This document shows, piece by piece, positions 1-9,391 of a DNA stretch of 64,000 nucleotides. The notes beneath the pieces are model-generated. The model ran no database searches. It saw only the letters and a program-made list of their open reading frames with translations, and was not told where the DNA came from. Position 1 is the stretch's first letter; every line of letters starts with the position of its first letter. A program made the position numbers and the translations under genes. Location of the stretch: NCBI RefSeq assembly GCF_000829415.1, contig NZ_AP014637.1, forward strand, positions 3,923,001 through 3,987,000, in the 5' to 3' direction. The stretch is from Pseudomonas sp. StFLB209 (lineage in GTDB: Bacteria > Pseudomonadota > Gammaproteobacteria > Pseudomonadales > Pseudomonadaceae).

Positions 1-48
1 CTGACTGACGTGATCAGTCCGAGTGAACGCATCAAGAAGCTGCGCTAA
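1..48 (+). CDS. fliN: Flagellar motor switch protein FliN, C-terminal end only
   Basis: The first 15 codons read LTDVISPSERIKKLR and then stop with TAA at 46-48. The ending (ISPSERIKKLR) matches the conserved C-terminus of FliN, the C-ring protein that with FliM and FliG forms the flagellar switch. The gene begins outside the window. The next gene, fliO, starts with GTG at the base directly after the stop, as in the usual fliLMNOPQR operon. The assignment rests on this short tail plus gene order. Confidence 0.85.
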   Translation: MTDVISPSERIKKLR

Positions 49-489
49 GTGAACCGCTGGTTGATGCTGTTGCTGGCTGCGCCTTTGGCTGTGCTGGCAG
101 CCGAGCCGACAGCTCAGGCGGCTGCCCCGCAGGTGGGTAGCGCTCTGTCCGGTGGCTGGGGTGGGCAACTGTTGCAGTTATTACTGGGGCTGTTGCTGGT
201 CATCGGGCTGATCTTTGTGCTGGCGTGGGTGATGCGTCGGGTTCAGGGGGCGTCGATCGGCAATCAGCAGGTTATCGAATTGGTTGGCTCCAGAGCTTTG
301 GGGCCGCGTGACCGGCTGGTACTGGTTCAGGTGGGTAAGGAACAGATTTTATTGGGGATCACGCCTGGGCGTATCACGCCTCTGCATGTGCTCAATGAAA
401 ATGTTCAGGTGCCGGTTCGCGAGCCGGCCACTCCCGAGTTCGCCCAGCGCCTGCTGGAGCTCATGGGCAAGGATAAGGACAACAAGTGA
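49..489 (+). CDS. fliO: Flagellar export-gate assembly protein FliO
   Basis: A 146-residue protein with an N-terminal hydrophobic signal-like segment (residues 4-18) and one strong membrane helix at about 41-61. A basic, soluble tail follows (VMRRVQG onward). This is the standard architecture of FliO, which helps assemble the FliP ring of the flagellar type III export gate. The GTG start abuts the fliN stop, and the end overlaps the fliP start, so translation is probably coupled. FliO sequences are poorly conserved, and position in the operon is a main support. Confidence 0.92.
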   Translation: MNRWLMLLLAAPLAVLAAEPTAQAAAPQVGSALSGGWGGQLLQLLLGLLLVIGLIFVLAWVMRRVQGASIGNQQVIELVGSRALGPRDRLVLVQVGKEQILLGITPGRITPLHVLNENVQVPVREPATPEFAQRLLELMGKDKDNK

Positions 490-1241
490 TGGGTGCCTTG
501 CGTTGGCTGGTGGTGCTGTTGTTGGGGCTGGGAGCACCTGTGGCCCTGGCGGCCGATCCGTTGTCGATTCCGGCTATTACGCTGTCCAACGGGACTGACG
601 GTCAGCAGGAGTATTCGGTCAGCTTGCAGATCTTGCTGATCATGACGGCGCTGAGTTTCATTCCGGCATTCGTCATGCTGATGACCAGTTTCACCCGGAT
701 CATCGTGGTGTTCTCGATTCTGCGCCAGGCTCTGGGCTTGCAGCAAACCCCATCGAACCAGATTCTGATTGGCATGGCGCTGTTTCTGACCATGTTCATC
801 ATGGCGCCGGTGTTTGATCGGGTGAACAACGATGCTCTGCAGCCTTATCTGGCTGAGACCCTTACTGCCCAGCAAGCGGTCGCCAAAGCCCAGGTGCCGA
901 TCAAGGACTTCATGCTGGCCCAGACCCGGACCAGCGACCTGGAACTGTTCATGCGTCTGTCCAAACGCACTGATATTCCTACACCGGATGCCGCGCCCCT
1001 GACCATCCTGGTGCCGGCATTTGTGATCTCTGAGCTCAAGACGGCGTTCCAGATCGGTTTCATGATCTTCATCCCGTTTCTGATCATCGACATGGTGGTG
1101 GCCAGTGTGCTGATGGCGATGGGTATGATGATGCTCTCGCCGCTGATCATCTCATTGCCATTCAAGATCATGCTGTTTGTGCTGGTTGATGGCTGGGCGT
1201 TGATTGTCGGTACTTTGGCTGGCAGTTTTGGCGGCGTATGA
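489..1241 (+). CDS. fliP: Flagellar export-gate protein FliP
   Basis: A 250-residue polytopic membrane protein with a cleavable signal peptide (about 1-22, ending ALA-ADP). FliP forms most of the inner-membrane export channel together with FliQ and FliR. Typical stretches are visible: [27 protein letters not shown] and the C-terminal hydrophobic block before the stop. I chose the ATG at 489, which overlaps the fliO stop (TGATG). A GTG one codon earlier is also possible. Its length is normal for the family. Confidence 0.97.
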   Translation: MGALRWLVVLLLGLGAPVALAADPLSIPAITLSNGTDGQQEYSVSLQILLIMTALSFIPAFVMLMTSFTRIIVVFSILRQALGLQQTPSNQILIGMALFLTMFIMAPVFDRVNNDALQPYLAETLTAQQAVAKAQVPIKDFMLAQTRTSDLELFMRLSKRTDIPTPDAAPLTILVPAFVISELKTAFQIGFMIFIPFLIIDMVVASVLMAMGMMMLSPLIISLPFKIMLFVLVDGWALIVGTLAGSFGGV

Positions 1242-1266
1242 AGAGTCTGGTGGAGGCGTCGTTGTC

Positions 1267-1536
1267 ATGACCCCTGAAGTCGCGGTCGATCTGTTTCGCG
1301 AGGCGTTGTGGTTGACCACCATGCTGGTGGCCATTCTGGTGGTGCCGAGCCTGATCTGCGGTCTTATCGTGGCCATATTTCAGGCGGCCACGCAAATCAA
1401 CGAACAGACCCTGAGCTTTCTGCCGCGCCTGTTGGTGATGCTCATCACGCTGATTGTCACCGGTCCCTGGTTGTTGAAAGTGTTCATGGACTATGTCCTG
1501 AATCTGTTCAACAGCATTCCCACCTTGATCGGCTGA
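1267..1536 (+). CDS. fliQ: Flagellar export-gate protein FliQ
   Basis: An 89-residue protein starting MTPEVAVDLFREALW with two membrane helices, the expected size and shape of FliQ. It packs around the FliP ring in the export gate. The reading frame stays open upstream to 1204, but the ATG at 1267 fits the family N-terminus and has a purine-rich ribosome-binding site (GGAGG near 1252). It lies between fliP and fliR with short gaps. Confidence 0.96.
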   Translation: MTPEVAVDLFREALWLTTMLVAILVVPSLICGLIVAIFQAATQINEQTLSFLPRLLVMLITLIVTGPWLLKVFMDYVLNLFNSIPTLIG

Positions 1537-1541
1537 GGATC

Positions 1542-2327
1542 ATGCAGCCATTGCTCATGCTGACCGACACCCAGATCAGCACGTGGGTGGCCAGTTTCAT
1601 GCTGCCGTTGTTTCGTATTGTCGCTTTGCTGATGACCATGCCGATTATCGGCACGACGCTGGTGCCACGGCGTGTGCGCCTGTATTTAGCGGTCGCTATC
1701 ACAGTGGTTGTAGCGCCGGTGCTGCCACCGGTTCCGGCTGTGCAGGCATTGGATCTCAGTGCGTTACTGCTGATTGGCGAGCAGGTAATCATCGGGGTTG
1801 GCATGGGGTTGTGCCTGCAGCTGTTCTTTCAAGTGTTCGTGATCGCCGGCCAGATCATCGCTACCCAGATGGGTATGGGCTTCGCCTCGATGGTTGACCC
1901 TGCCAACGGCGTATCTACAGCTGTGGTCGGGCAGTTCTTTACCATGCTGGTCACCCTGATGTTTCTGGCCATGAATGGCCACCTGGTGGTGCTGGAGGTT
2001 CTCATCGAGAGCTTCACTACGCTCCCGGTTGGCGGGGGCTTGCAGATCAACAGCTTCTGGGGGTTGGCCAATGGTCTGAGCTGGACGCTGGCAGCGGGGT
2101 TGCGTCTGGTTCTGCCAGCCATTGCCGCCTTGCTGATCATCAACATTGCGTTTGGCATCATGACTCGCGCCGCGCCGCAATTGAACATCTTCTCCATCGG
2201 TTTCCCGATGACTCTGGTGCTTGGTATGGTCATCTTGTGGATGAGCATGGCTGACATGCTGGGCCAGTATCAGCCAATGGCGGTCGAAGCCTTGCAGCAA
2301 CTGCGAGATCTGGTGAGGGCGCGTTGA
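1542..2327 (+). CDS. fliR: Flagellar export-gate protein FliR
   Basis: A 261-residue polytopic protein (MQPLLMLTDTQISTWVASF onward) with about six hydrophobic segments. FliR completes the FliPQR export gate. The frame is open upstream through fliQ, but the family N-terminus and the TGAGGATC sequence just before the ATG at 1542 mark the true start. The stop is followed at once by the flhB ATG at 2328. Confidence 0.96.
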   Translation: MQPLLMLTDTQISTWVASFMLPLFRIVALLMTMPIIGTTLVPRRVRLYLAVAITVVVAPVLPPVPAVQALDLSALLLIGEQVIIGVGMGLCLQLFFQVFVIAGQIIATQMGMGFASMVDPANGVSTAVVGQFFTMLVTLMFLAMNGHLVVLEVLIESFTTLPVGGGLQINSFWGLANGLSWTLAAGLRLVLPAIAALLIINIAFGIMTRAAPQLNIFSIGFPMTLVLGMVILWMSMADMLGQYQPMAVEALQQLRDLVRAR

Positions 2328-3464
2328 ATGGCCGAGAGCGAGAGTGGTCAGGACAAGACAGAAGACCCCACGGAGAAGAAAATCCGTGACACCCGGGCTG
2401 AGGGGCAGATTGCCAGATCCAAGGAGCTGACCACGCTGGTTGTTACGCTTATGGGGGCGGTCGGGCTGTTGATATTTGGTGGCGGTATTGCCCAAATGAT
2501 GCAGGAGTTGATGCGCGACAACTTCTCGATTTCTCGTGAAGCGCTCATGGACCCGACCTGGATGGGAACCATGCTTCTCAAGTCGGGAAAGTTCGCGATC
2601 ATTGTCATGTTGCCGTTCATGGTCGCCATGCTGGTAGCGGCTCTGGTGGGGCCGATCCTGCTTGGTGGCTGGCTGTTCACGACCAAATCGCTGATGCCCA
2701 AATTCAGCCGGATGAATCCGTTGTCCGGCATCAAGCGCATGTTCTCGATGCATTCGCTGGTAGAGTTGCTCAAGTCGTTGGCGAAGTTTCTGATCATCCT
2801 TATCGTTGCGCTGGTGGTGATCGACGGCGACCGTGATGATCTGGTGGCTATCGCTTATGAGCCGCTTGAGCAGGCGATGATCCATAGTCTGCAAGTGGTG
2901 GGTTGGAGCACCTTGTGGATCGTGTCCGGGCTGTTCCTGATTGCGGCGGTGGATGTGCCGTTCCAGCTGTACGAGGCGCATAAAAAACTGCTGATGACCA
3001 AGCAGGAAGTGCGTGATGAGCACAAGAACAGTGATGGTAGTCCGGAAGTCAAACAGCGTATTCGCCAACTGCAGTTTCAGATGTCTCAGCGGCGGATGAT
3101 GGCTGCAATTCCCGAGGCGGACGTGATCATTACCAACCCCACCCACTTTGCCGTAGCGCTCAAGTACGACCCTGAAAAGGGTGGGGCGCCGATGCTGCTG
3201 GCCAAAGGGGTGGATATGATTGCCCTGAAGATTCGTGAGATCGGTGCGCACAACCAGATCCTGATCCTGGAGTCGGCTGCCCTGGCGCGTTCGATTTACT
3301 ACAGCACCGAGCTGGAAGAAGAGATTCCGGCCGGTCTGTATCTTGCTGTGGCGCAGGTGCTGGCCTATGTCTTTCAGATTCGTCAATTCCATGCCGGGCG
3401 CGCCAAGCGTCCGGATCCTTTGGGCGATCTTCCCATTCCGCCCGATCTGCAGCGCGACTCCTGA
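2328..3464 (+). CDS. flhB: Flagellar export switch protein FlhB
   Basis: A 378-residue protein with an N-terminal membrane domain of four helices (about 33-210) and a cytoplasmic C-terminal domain. The autocleavage site NPTH is present at residues 270-273. FlhB cleaves itself between N and P, which with FliK switches export from rod/hook to filament substrates. The start codon directly follows the fliR stop. A second, stand-alone copy of the C-terminal domain lies at 18170-18502. The 130-bp stretch after flhB has no gene I can support. Confidence 0.98.
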   Translation: MAESESGQDKTEDPTEKKIRDTRAEGQIARSKELTTLVVTLMGAVGLLIFGGGIAQMMQELMRDNFSISREALMDPTWMGTMLLKSGKFAIIVMLPFMVAMLVAALVGPILLGGWLFTTKSLMPKFSRMNPLSGIKRMFSMHSLVELLKSLAKFLIILIVALVVIDGDRDDLVAIAYEPLEQAMIHSLQVVGWSTLWIVSGLFLIAAVDVPFQLYEAHKKLLMTKQEVRDEHKNSDGSPEVKQRIRQLQFQMSQRRMMAAIPEADVIITNPTHFAVALKYDPEKGGAPMLLAKGVDMIALKIREIGAHNQILILESAALARSIYYSTELEEEIPAGLYLAVAQVLAYVFQIRQFHAGRAKRPDPLGDLPIPPDLQRDS

Positions 3465-3596
3465 TGACGATTTCTGCGTCGACGATGGGTGGTTTTATCG
3501 ACGCGGTTGTGGCGGCAAAGTTGGACGGTTTCTTGCAATAGGCCAGTGCATGGCGCGTGGGGCGTCAAAGTTTTGGTCTGATGCAGGAAAGAACCG

Positions 3597-5726
3597 GTGG
3601 ATCGCTCTCAGTTAATCAGTAACGCGCGCAGCAATCTGGCCGGGTTCGGGCGCGGCCAGTTGGGCGTGCCGATATTATTGCTGTCGCTGCTGGCAATGAT
3701 GATGTTGCCAATCCCGCCGTTCCTGCTCGACGTGTTTTTCACCTTCAACATTGCCTTGTCGATCGTGGTTCTGCTGGTCTGTGTGTACGCCATGCGGCCG
3801 CTGGACTTCTCGGTATTCCCGACCATCCTGCTGGTCGCCACCCTGTTGCGTCTGGCGTTGAACGTCGCCTCGACCCGGGTGGTGCTGTTGCACGGCCAGG
3901 ATGGTCACGACGCTGCCGGTAAGGTCATCCAGGCCTTTGGTGAGGTGGTGATCGGTGGTAACTACGTTGTCGGTATCGTGGTCTTCACCATCCTGATGAT
4001 CATCAACTTCGTGGTAATCACCAAGGGTGCCGGGCGGATTTCCGAGGTCAGTGCGCGCTTTACTCTTGACGCCATGCCGGGTAAGCAGATGGCGATCGAT
4101 GCCGACCTCAATGCTGGATTGATTGACCAGAACCAGGCCAAGGCGCGTCGTTCTGAAGTGGCCGCCGAGGCCGAGTTCTATGGCTCGATGGACGGTGCCA
4201 GCAAGTTTGTGCGCGGTGACGCTATTGCCGGTCTGCTGATTCTGTTCATCAACCTGATCGGCGGCATGCTGGTGGGCATGTTGCAACACAGCATGAGCTT
4301 TGGCGACGCCGGGCGTGTTTATACCTTGCTGGCGATCGGTGACGGTCTGGTGGCGCAATTGCCATCTCTGCTGCTGTCGACCGCAGCGGCGATCATGGTG
4401 ACCCGTGCTTCCGGTTCGGAAGAAATGGGCAAGCAGATCAACCGCCAGATGTTCTCGTCTTATAAGGCGCTGGCGGTGTCGGGGGCGATCATGATCGTCA
4501 TGGGCCTGGTGCCTGGCATGCCGCACTTTGCCTTCATTGGTCTGGGGGCAATCGCCTCGGGTGCTGCCTACTGGCTGTGGCGCCGTGACCAGAATGCCAA
4601 GGCTGTGGCGCTGGCCGAGGTGCAGCGTCAGCAGGACCTGCTGCCTTCGCCAGTGCGTGCCCAGGACTCCAAGGAGTTGGGCTGGGACGACGTAACGCCG
4701 GTCGACATCATCGGCCTGGAGGTCGGTTACCGGCTGATTCCGCTGGTGGATCGCAATCAGGGTGGTCAGTTGCTGGCGCGGATCAAGGGTGTGCGCAAGA
4801 AGCTTTCACAAGACCTGGGCTTTCTGATGCCCACGGTGCACATTCGCGACAACCTCGATCTGGCGCCCAGCGCCTATCGTTTGACGCTGATGGGGGTGAT
4901 TCTGGCCGAGGCGGAGATTTATCCGGACCGTGAACTGGCGATCAACCCGGGTCAGGTGTTCGGTACCCTCAACGGTATCAATGCGCGCGATCCGGCGTTT
5001 GGTCTGGAAGCGGTGTGGATCGAAATCAGTCAGCGCAGCCAGGCCCAGTCGTTGGGTTACACAGTGGTGGATGCCAGCACCGTTGTGGCGACGCACCTGA
5101 ACCAGATTCTCTACAAGCACTCCCATGAATTGATCGGCCACGAGGAAGTGCAGCAACTGATGCAGTTGCTGGCCAAGAGTTCGCCCAAGCTGGCTGAAGA
5201 GCTGGTGCCTGGGGTGCTGTCGTTGTCGGCGCTGCTCAATGTGCTGCAGGCGCTGCTGGCCGAGCATGTGCCGGTGCGTGATATCCGCACGATTGCCGAG
5301 GCCATCGCGAACAATGCGGCCAGGAGTCAAGATACCGCCGCGTTGGTGGCTGTGGTGCGGGTCGGGTTGAGCCGGGCGATCGTGCAAAGCATTGTAGGGA
5401 CTGAGACAGAGCTGCCTGTCATCACCCTTGAGCCTAGATTGGAACAGATTTTGCTAAATAGTATGCAGAAGGCGGGTCAGGGTCAGGAAGAAGGCGTTCT
5501 TCTGGAGCCAAGCATGGCCGAGAAGCTGCAACGCTCGTTGATTGAGGCGGCGCAGCGTCAAGAGATGCAAGGCTCGCCGGTGATTTTGCTGGTGGCAGGT
5601 CCGATTCGGGCCATGCTGTCACGATTTGGACGATTGGCTGTACCGAACATGCATGTTCTGGCGTACCAGGAAATTCCTGACAACAAGCAAGTCACCATCG
5701 TAGCGACTGTCGGGCCTAACGGCTGA
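3597..5726 (+). CDS. flhA: Flagellar export-gate protein FlhA
   Basis: A 709-residue protein. The N-terminal half has about eight membrane helices, with the conserved FHIPEP-type loop (KGAGRISEVSARFTLDAMPG) near residues 140-160. The C-terminal half is the cytoplasmic domain that forms a nonameric ring and docks export chaperones. The start is GTG at 3597, preceded by AGGAAAG. It follows flhB after a 132-bp gap and precedes flhF by 11 bp. The length is normal. Confidence 0.98.
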   Translation: MDRSQLISNARSNLAGFGRGQLGVPILLLSLLAMMMLPIPPFLLDVFFTFNIALSIVVLLVCVYAMRPLDFSVFPTILLVATLLRLALNVASTRVVLLHGQDGHDAAGKVIQAFGEVVIGGNYVVGIVVFTILMIINFVVITKGAGRISEVSARFTLDAMPGKQMAIDADLNAGLIDQNQAKARRSEVAAEAEFYGSMDGASKFVRGDAIAGLLILFINLIGGMLVGMLQHSMSFGDAGRVYTLLAIGDGLVAQLPSLLLSTAAAIMVTRASGSEEMGKQINRQMFSSYKALAVSGAIMIVMGLVPGMPHFAFIGLGAIASGAAYWLWRRDQNAKAVALAEVQRQQDLLPSPVRAQDSKELGWDDVTPVDIIGLEVGYRLIPLVDRNQGGQLLARIKGVRKKLSQDLGFLMPTVHIRDNLDLAPSAYRLTLMGVILAEAEIYPDRELAINPGQVFGTLNGINARDPAFGLEAVWIEISQRSQAQSLGYTVVDASTVVATHLNQILYKHSHELIGHEEVQQLMQLLAKSSPKLAEELVPGVLSLSALLNVLQALLAEHVPVRDIRTIAEAIANNAARSQDTAALVAVVRVGLSRAIVQSIVGTETELPVITLEPRLEQILLNSMQKAGQGQEEGVLLEPSMAEKLQRSLIEAAQRQEMQGSPVILLVAGPIRAMLSRFGRLAVPNMHVLAYQEIPDNKQVTIVATVGPNG

Positions 5727-5737
5727 GGTAGTGAGTC

Positions 5738-7072
5738 ATGCAAGTTAAGCGTTTTTTCGCCGCCGATATGCGTCAAGCCATGAAACTGGTTCGCGATGAG
5801 CTGGGCGCCGAGGCGGCCATCATCGGAAATCGGCGCATTGCCGGTGGCGTTGAGCTGACTGCTGCTCTTGATTACAAGCTGTCTGCGCTGGCGCCGCGGG
5901 TGCCGAACATGGAGCTTGAAGACGAGCTGCGCAAGACTCAGTCGCGGATCGTCTCGGCGCAAGCTGAACTCGAAAGTCGCAACGAAGGCGATGACGTATC
6001 GAGCAACCGTCAGTTGTTTTCTGGCTTGCCGCTGAGCGCTGCCGACCGGCACATCGAGCCGACCCTTGAAGAACCGCCGCGTCCTGCTGTTGCCGTCGCT
6101 GCACCCGGCGTTGCCGAGCCGACGCTGAACCAGCGTGCGTTTGACTCGATGCGCTCGGAGCTCAACGGCTTGCGCGAGCTGCTGGAAGTCCAGTTGGGTT
6201 CGCTGGCCTGGACGCAATTGCAGGGCAGTCGTCCGCAGCAGGCCAACCTGTGGCGGCGTCTGCAGCGCGTTGGCCTGTCCGGCCCGCTGTCGCGGGATCT
6301 GCTGGATATGGTTCCCGATATCGACGATCCCCGTCATGCCTGGCGCATGTTGCTGGCGCATCTGGCGCGGATGATCAATGTGCCTGACAACGAGCCGCTG
6401 GAAGAGGGCGGGGTGATCGCGATGGTCGGTCCGGCAGGGATGGGCAAGACCACTACGCTGGCCAAGCTGGCGGCGCGTTACGTGCTCAAGTACGGCGCGC
6501 AGAATATCGCGCTGGTGAGCATGGACAGCTTCCGGATCGGTGCCCAGGAGCAGCTCAAGACCCTTGGGCGTATTCTCAATGTGCCGGTGACCCACGTCGA
6601 TCCGGGACAGTCCCTGGCCCAGGCGCTCGAACCGCTGATCCGCAAGCGTGTGGTGCTGATCGATACCGCCGGCCTGCAAGCCAGCGATCCGGCGCTGCGC
6701 CTGCAGCTTGAAAGCCTGGCCGGGCGCGGGATTCGCTCGCGCAACTATCTGGTCCTGGCCACTACCAGCCAGAAGCAGGTGTTGACCGCCGCTTACCACA
6801 GCTACAAACGCTGCGGGCTGGCCGGCTGCATCCTGACCAAACTGGATGAAACTGCCAGCCTGGGTGAAGTGCTGAGCCTTGCGATCGGGCATGAACTCCC
6901 CGTGGCCTATCTGACCGATGGGCCGCGTATTCCTGATGATTTGCATCTGCCACGCCGCCATCAACTGGTGAGTCGGGCCGTCAGTGTGCAAATGCAGGAT
7001 GAACCCAGCGAAGAGGCTATGGCGGACATGTTCGCCGACCTTTATCACAACCCCGGCAAGCGAGTGGGGTGA
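5738..7072 (+). CDS. flhF: SRP-type GTPase FlhF, polar flagellum placement
   Basis: A 444-residue signal-recognition-particle-like GTPase. The N-terminal B domain is followed by a proline/alanine-rich stretch at about 105-125. The NG domain carries the P-loop GPAGMGKTT at about 231-239, then DSFRIGAQEQL, DTAG and TKLDE. FlhF marks the cell pole where the flagellum is built in polarly flagellated Gammaproteobacteria. It lies directly before fleN, its functional partner, as in other Pseudomonas. Confidence 0.97.
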   Translation: MQVKRFFAADMRQAMKLVRDELGAEAAIIGNRRIAGGVELTAALDYKLSALAPRVPNMELEDELRKTQSRIVSAQAELESRNEGDDVSSNRQLFSGLPLSAADRHIEPTLEEPPRPAVAVAAPGVAEPTLNQRAFDSMRSELNGLRELLEVQLGSLAWTQLQGSRPQQANLWRRLQRVGLSGPLSRDLLDMVPDIDDPRHAWRMLLAHLARMINVPDNEPLEEGGVIAMVGPAGMGKTTTLAKLAARYVLKYGAQNIALVSMDSFRIGAQEQLKTLGRILNVPVTHVDPGQSLAQALEPLIRKRVVLIDTAGLQASDPALRLQLESLAGRGIRSRNYLVLATTSQKQVLTAAYHSYKRCGLAGCILTKLDETASLGEVLSLAIGHELPVAYLTDGPRIPDDLHLPRRHQLVSRAVSVQMQDEPSEEAMADMFADLYHNPGKRVG

Positions 7073-7075
7073 TTG

Positions 7076-7186
7076 ATGAACACGACTAAAAAATTACTGC
7101 ATCGGTGGTCTGCCAGGCATTGTTCGTCACGGAACGTGCAGCCCGTAATGTGGCTCCAGTCTACGCATGACAAGGTAAAGAAATAA
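7076..7186 (+). CDS. Possible 36-codon ORF filling the flhF-fleN gap
   Basis: An ATG at 7076, three bases after the flhF stop, opens 36 codons (MNTTKKLLHRWSARHCSSRN start; ends HDKVKK) that stop at 7186, one base before the fleN ATG. The peptide is strongly basic and I do not recognise it. The tight fit between the two genes could mean a translated linker that couples flhF and fleN translation, or chance. There is no clear ribosome-binding site, though reinitiation after flhF is possible. Confidence 0.25.
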   Translation: MNTTKKLLHRWSARHCSSRNVQPVMWLQSTHDKVKK

Positions 7187-7187
7187 C

Positions 7188-8024
7188 ATGGGCAGCATGC
7201 ATCCCGTACAGGTTATCGCCGTGACCGGCGGCAAAGGTGGCGTTGGCAAGACCAACGTTTCAGTGAATCTGTCGCTGGCGCTGGCCGAGCTCGGCCGTCG
7301 CGTCATGCTGCTTGATGCTGATCTTGGTCTGGCCAACGTTGATGTTTTGCTGGGCCTTACGCCCAAACGCACCCTGGCCGATGTCATCGAGGGCCGCTGT
7401 GAGCTGCGTGACGTCCTGCTCCAGGGGCCTGGCGGAGTGCGTATCGTGCCAGCGGCCTCCGGTACCCAGAGCATGGTGCACCTGGCGCCCGCGCAGCATG
7501 CCGGCCTGATCCAGGCGTTCAGCGAGCTTGGCGACAATCTTGATGTGCTGGTGATCGACACCGCAGCCGGTATCGGTGAATCGGTGGTCAGTTTCGTGCG
7601 TGCCGCCCAAGAGGTCTTGCTGGTGGTCTGCGATGAACCGACCTCGATCACCGACGCTTACGCGCTGATCAAACTGCTCAATCGCGACTACGGCATGAAC
7701 CGCTTCAGGGTCCTGGCCAACATGGCGCAGACGCCGCAAGAGGGTCGTAACCTGTTTGCCAAACTGACCAAGGTGACCGATCGTTTTCTGGACGTGGCCT
7801 TGCAGTATGTCGGCGCAGTGCCCTATGACGAATGTGTGCGCAAGGCGGTGCAAAAGCAACGTGCGGTCTACGAAGCCTTTCCACGCTCCAAATGCGCGCT
7901 GGCATTCCGAGCCATTGCCCAGAAGGTCGATACCTGGCCGTTGCCGGCCAATCCGCGTGGGCACCTTGAGTTCTTTGTCGAGCGACTTGTTCACCAGACC
8001 AGTGCAGCGGGACCGGTTCAATGA
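7188..8024 (+). CDS. fleN: MinD/ParA-like ATPase FleN (FlhG), flagellar number control
   Basis: A 278-residue MinD-family ATPase. The deviant Walker A motif KGGVGKT is at residues 16-22, with LLDADLGLANVD next and the switch/Walker B-type VIDTAAG further on. FleN counters FlhF and binds the master regulator FleQ, keeping flagellar number at one. The C-terminal third is helical and would carry the membrane-targeting region. I kept the ATG at 7188; an internal ATG lies at 7197. The stop overlaps the fliA ATG (ATGA). Confidence 0.97.
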   Translation: MGSMHPVQVIAVTGGKGGVGKTNVSVNLSLALAELGRRVMLLDADLGLANVDVLLGLTPKRTLADVIEGRCELRDVLLQGPGGVRIVPAASGTQSMVHLAPAQHAGLIQAFSELGDNLDVLVIDTAAGIGESVVSFVRAAQEVLLVVCDEPTSITDAYALIKLLNRDYGMNRFRVLANMAQTPQEGRNLFAKLTKVTDRFLDVALQYVGAVPYDECVRKAVQKQRAVYEAFPRSKCALAFRAIAQKVDTWPLPANPRGHLEFFVERLVHQTSAAGPVQ

Positions 8025-8761
8025 CAGCCAGCGGTTATCAGATGTACAGCAAGGCATCAAGGAATTCGCAATACGAGTTGATTGAGCGCTATGCGCCACT
8101 GGTCAAGCGTATTGCCTACCACCTGCTGGCCCGTCTGCCTGCCAGCGTCCAGGTCGAAGACCTGATCCAGGCGGGCATGATCGGCCTGCTTGAAGTATCG
8201 ACCAAATACGACTCCACCAAGGGTGCCAGTTTCGAAACCTACGCCGGCATTCGGATCCGTGGCGCGATGCTTGACGAGGTGCGTAAAGGTGACTGGGCGC
8301 CGCGTTCAGTGCATCGAAATACCCGGATGGTCAGTGATGCGATTCGCGCTATTGAAGCAAGAACAGGGCGCGACGCTAAAGATCATGAAGTTGCTGCCGA
8401 ACTCCAGTTAAGTCTTGATGATTATTACGCTATCTTGAACGACACTTTGGGCAGTCGGCTGTTCAGCTTTGACGACCTGCTGCAGGACGGCGAGCATGAT
8501 GGGCTGCACGAAGATGGCGCCAGCGGTTCGCTGGAGCCGTCGCGCGATCTTGAGGACGAGCGCTTCCAGAAAGCATTGGCCGATGCCATTGCCAATCTTC
8601 CGGAGCGTGAGCGTTTGGTGCTGGCGTTGTACTATGACGAGGAGTTGAACCTCAAAGAGATCGGTGAGGTCCTTGGGGTCAGCGAATCTCGGGTCAGCCA
8701 GTTACACAGTCAGTGCGCAGCCCGCTTGCGAGGTCGTTTGGGGGAATGGCGGGCGCGCTGA
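8021..8761 (+). CDS. fliA: Flagellar sigma factor 28 (FliA)
   Basis: A 246-residue sigma-70-family protein of the FliA/WhiG type. Region 2 is visible (YERYAPLVKRIAYHLLARL, then EDLIQAGMIGLLE and the promoter-melting part near YAGIRIRGAMLDEVR). Region 4 has the helix-turn-helix LNLKEIGEVLGVSESRVSQL. It directs transcription of late flagellar and chemotaxis genes and is held in check by FlgM. Its start overlaps the fleN stop by 4 bp. A 235-bp gap to cheY follows in which I could not identify a convincing promoter. Confidence 0.98.
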   Translation: MTASGYQMYSKASRNSQYELIERYAPLVKRIAYHLLARLPASVQVEDLIQAGMIGLLEVSTKYDSTKGASFETYAGIRIRGAMLDEVRKGDWAPRSVHRNTRMVSDAIRAIEARTGRDAKDHEVAAELQLSLDDYYAILNDTLGSRLFSFDDLLQDGEHDGLHEDGASGSLEPSRDLEDERFQKALADAIANLPERERLVLALYYDEELNLKEIGEVLGVSESRVSQLHSQCAARLRGRLGEWRAR

Positions 8762-8996
8762 CAGATCCATTGGTTTCAGGCCGGCTGTGCAGGGCTTGAG
8801 GTGTCGACTACCCGGACAAGGCAGGAGCCTGTCAATCAACTCTACAGGGTTGTTTGCAGGCGATTTGGCCGTGTTCTGGTGTCTGGTGCGTCGAGCGCTG
8901 GTTGCACCGGGGGGTTGCTGTACCTGTATTGAGTGAACGGCGGGTCCGGGGAGCGGGCTCGTTAAAGACTGCTTGGAGGTCGAATTGGACAAGAAC

Positions 8997-9371
8997 ATGA
9001 AAATCCTCATCGTTGATGACTTTTCAACGATGCGGCGGATCATAAAAAATCTGTTGCGTGACCTGGGGTTTACCAATACATCGGAAGCAGATGACGGTCT
9101 TACCGCGCTGCCGATGCTGCAAAGCGGTGCCTTTGATTTTCTGGTAACCGACTGGAACATGCCTGGCATGTCGGGTATCGACCTGCTGCGCCAAGTGCGT
9201 CAGGACGAGCGCCTGAAGAACATTCCGGTGCTGATGGTGACTGCTGAAGCCAAGCGTGAGCAGATCATTGAAGCGGCCCAGGCCGGTGTGAACGGCTATG
9301 TGGTCAAGCCTTTCACCGCCCAGGTATTGCAAGAGAAGATTGAAAAGATCTTCGAGCGCGTCAATAGCTGA
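8997..9371 (+). CDS. cheY: Chemotaxis response regulator CheY
   Basis: A single receiver domain of 124 residues. The acidic pair is D7-D8, the phosphoacceptor is D52 (VTDWNMPG), and the conserved Lys lies in VVKPFTAQV. CheY-P binds the flagellar switch and changes rotation. I give the usual ATG at 8997. However, a clear GGAGG at 8975-8979 sits 5 nt before an in-frame TTG at 8985 and 17 nt before this ATG, so translation may start at the TTG and add four residues. Confidence 0.96.
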   Translation: MKILIVDDFSTMRRIIKNLLRDLGFTNTSEADDGLTALPMLQSGAFDFLVTDWNMPGMSGIDLLRQVRQDERLKNIPVLMVTAEAKREQIIEAAQAGVNGYVVKPFTAQVLQEKIEKIFERVNS

Positions 9372-9391
9372 GTGCATGCCGCGAGGGCGCT

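Noticed and set aside
1204..1266. Longer fliQ start at 1204
   Set aside because: The extra residues overlap fliP and do not fit the conserved FliQ N-terminus; the ATG at 1267 has a ribosome-binding site.
1764..3392. 542-codon minus-strand frame under fliR and flhB
   Set aside because: Antisense to the flagellar operon and without domain features.
8880..8910. Possible sigma-54 promoter before cheY (GG/GC with suitable spacing)
   Set aside because: The match to TGGCAC-N5-TTGC is poor and could occur by chance; not listed as a promoter.
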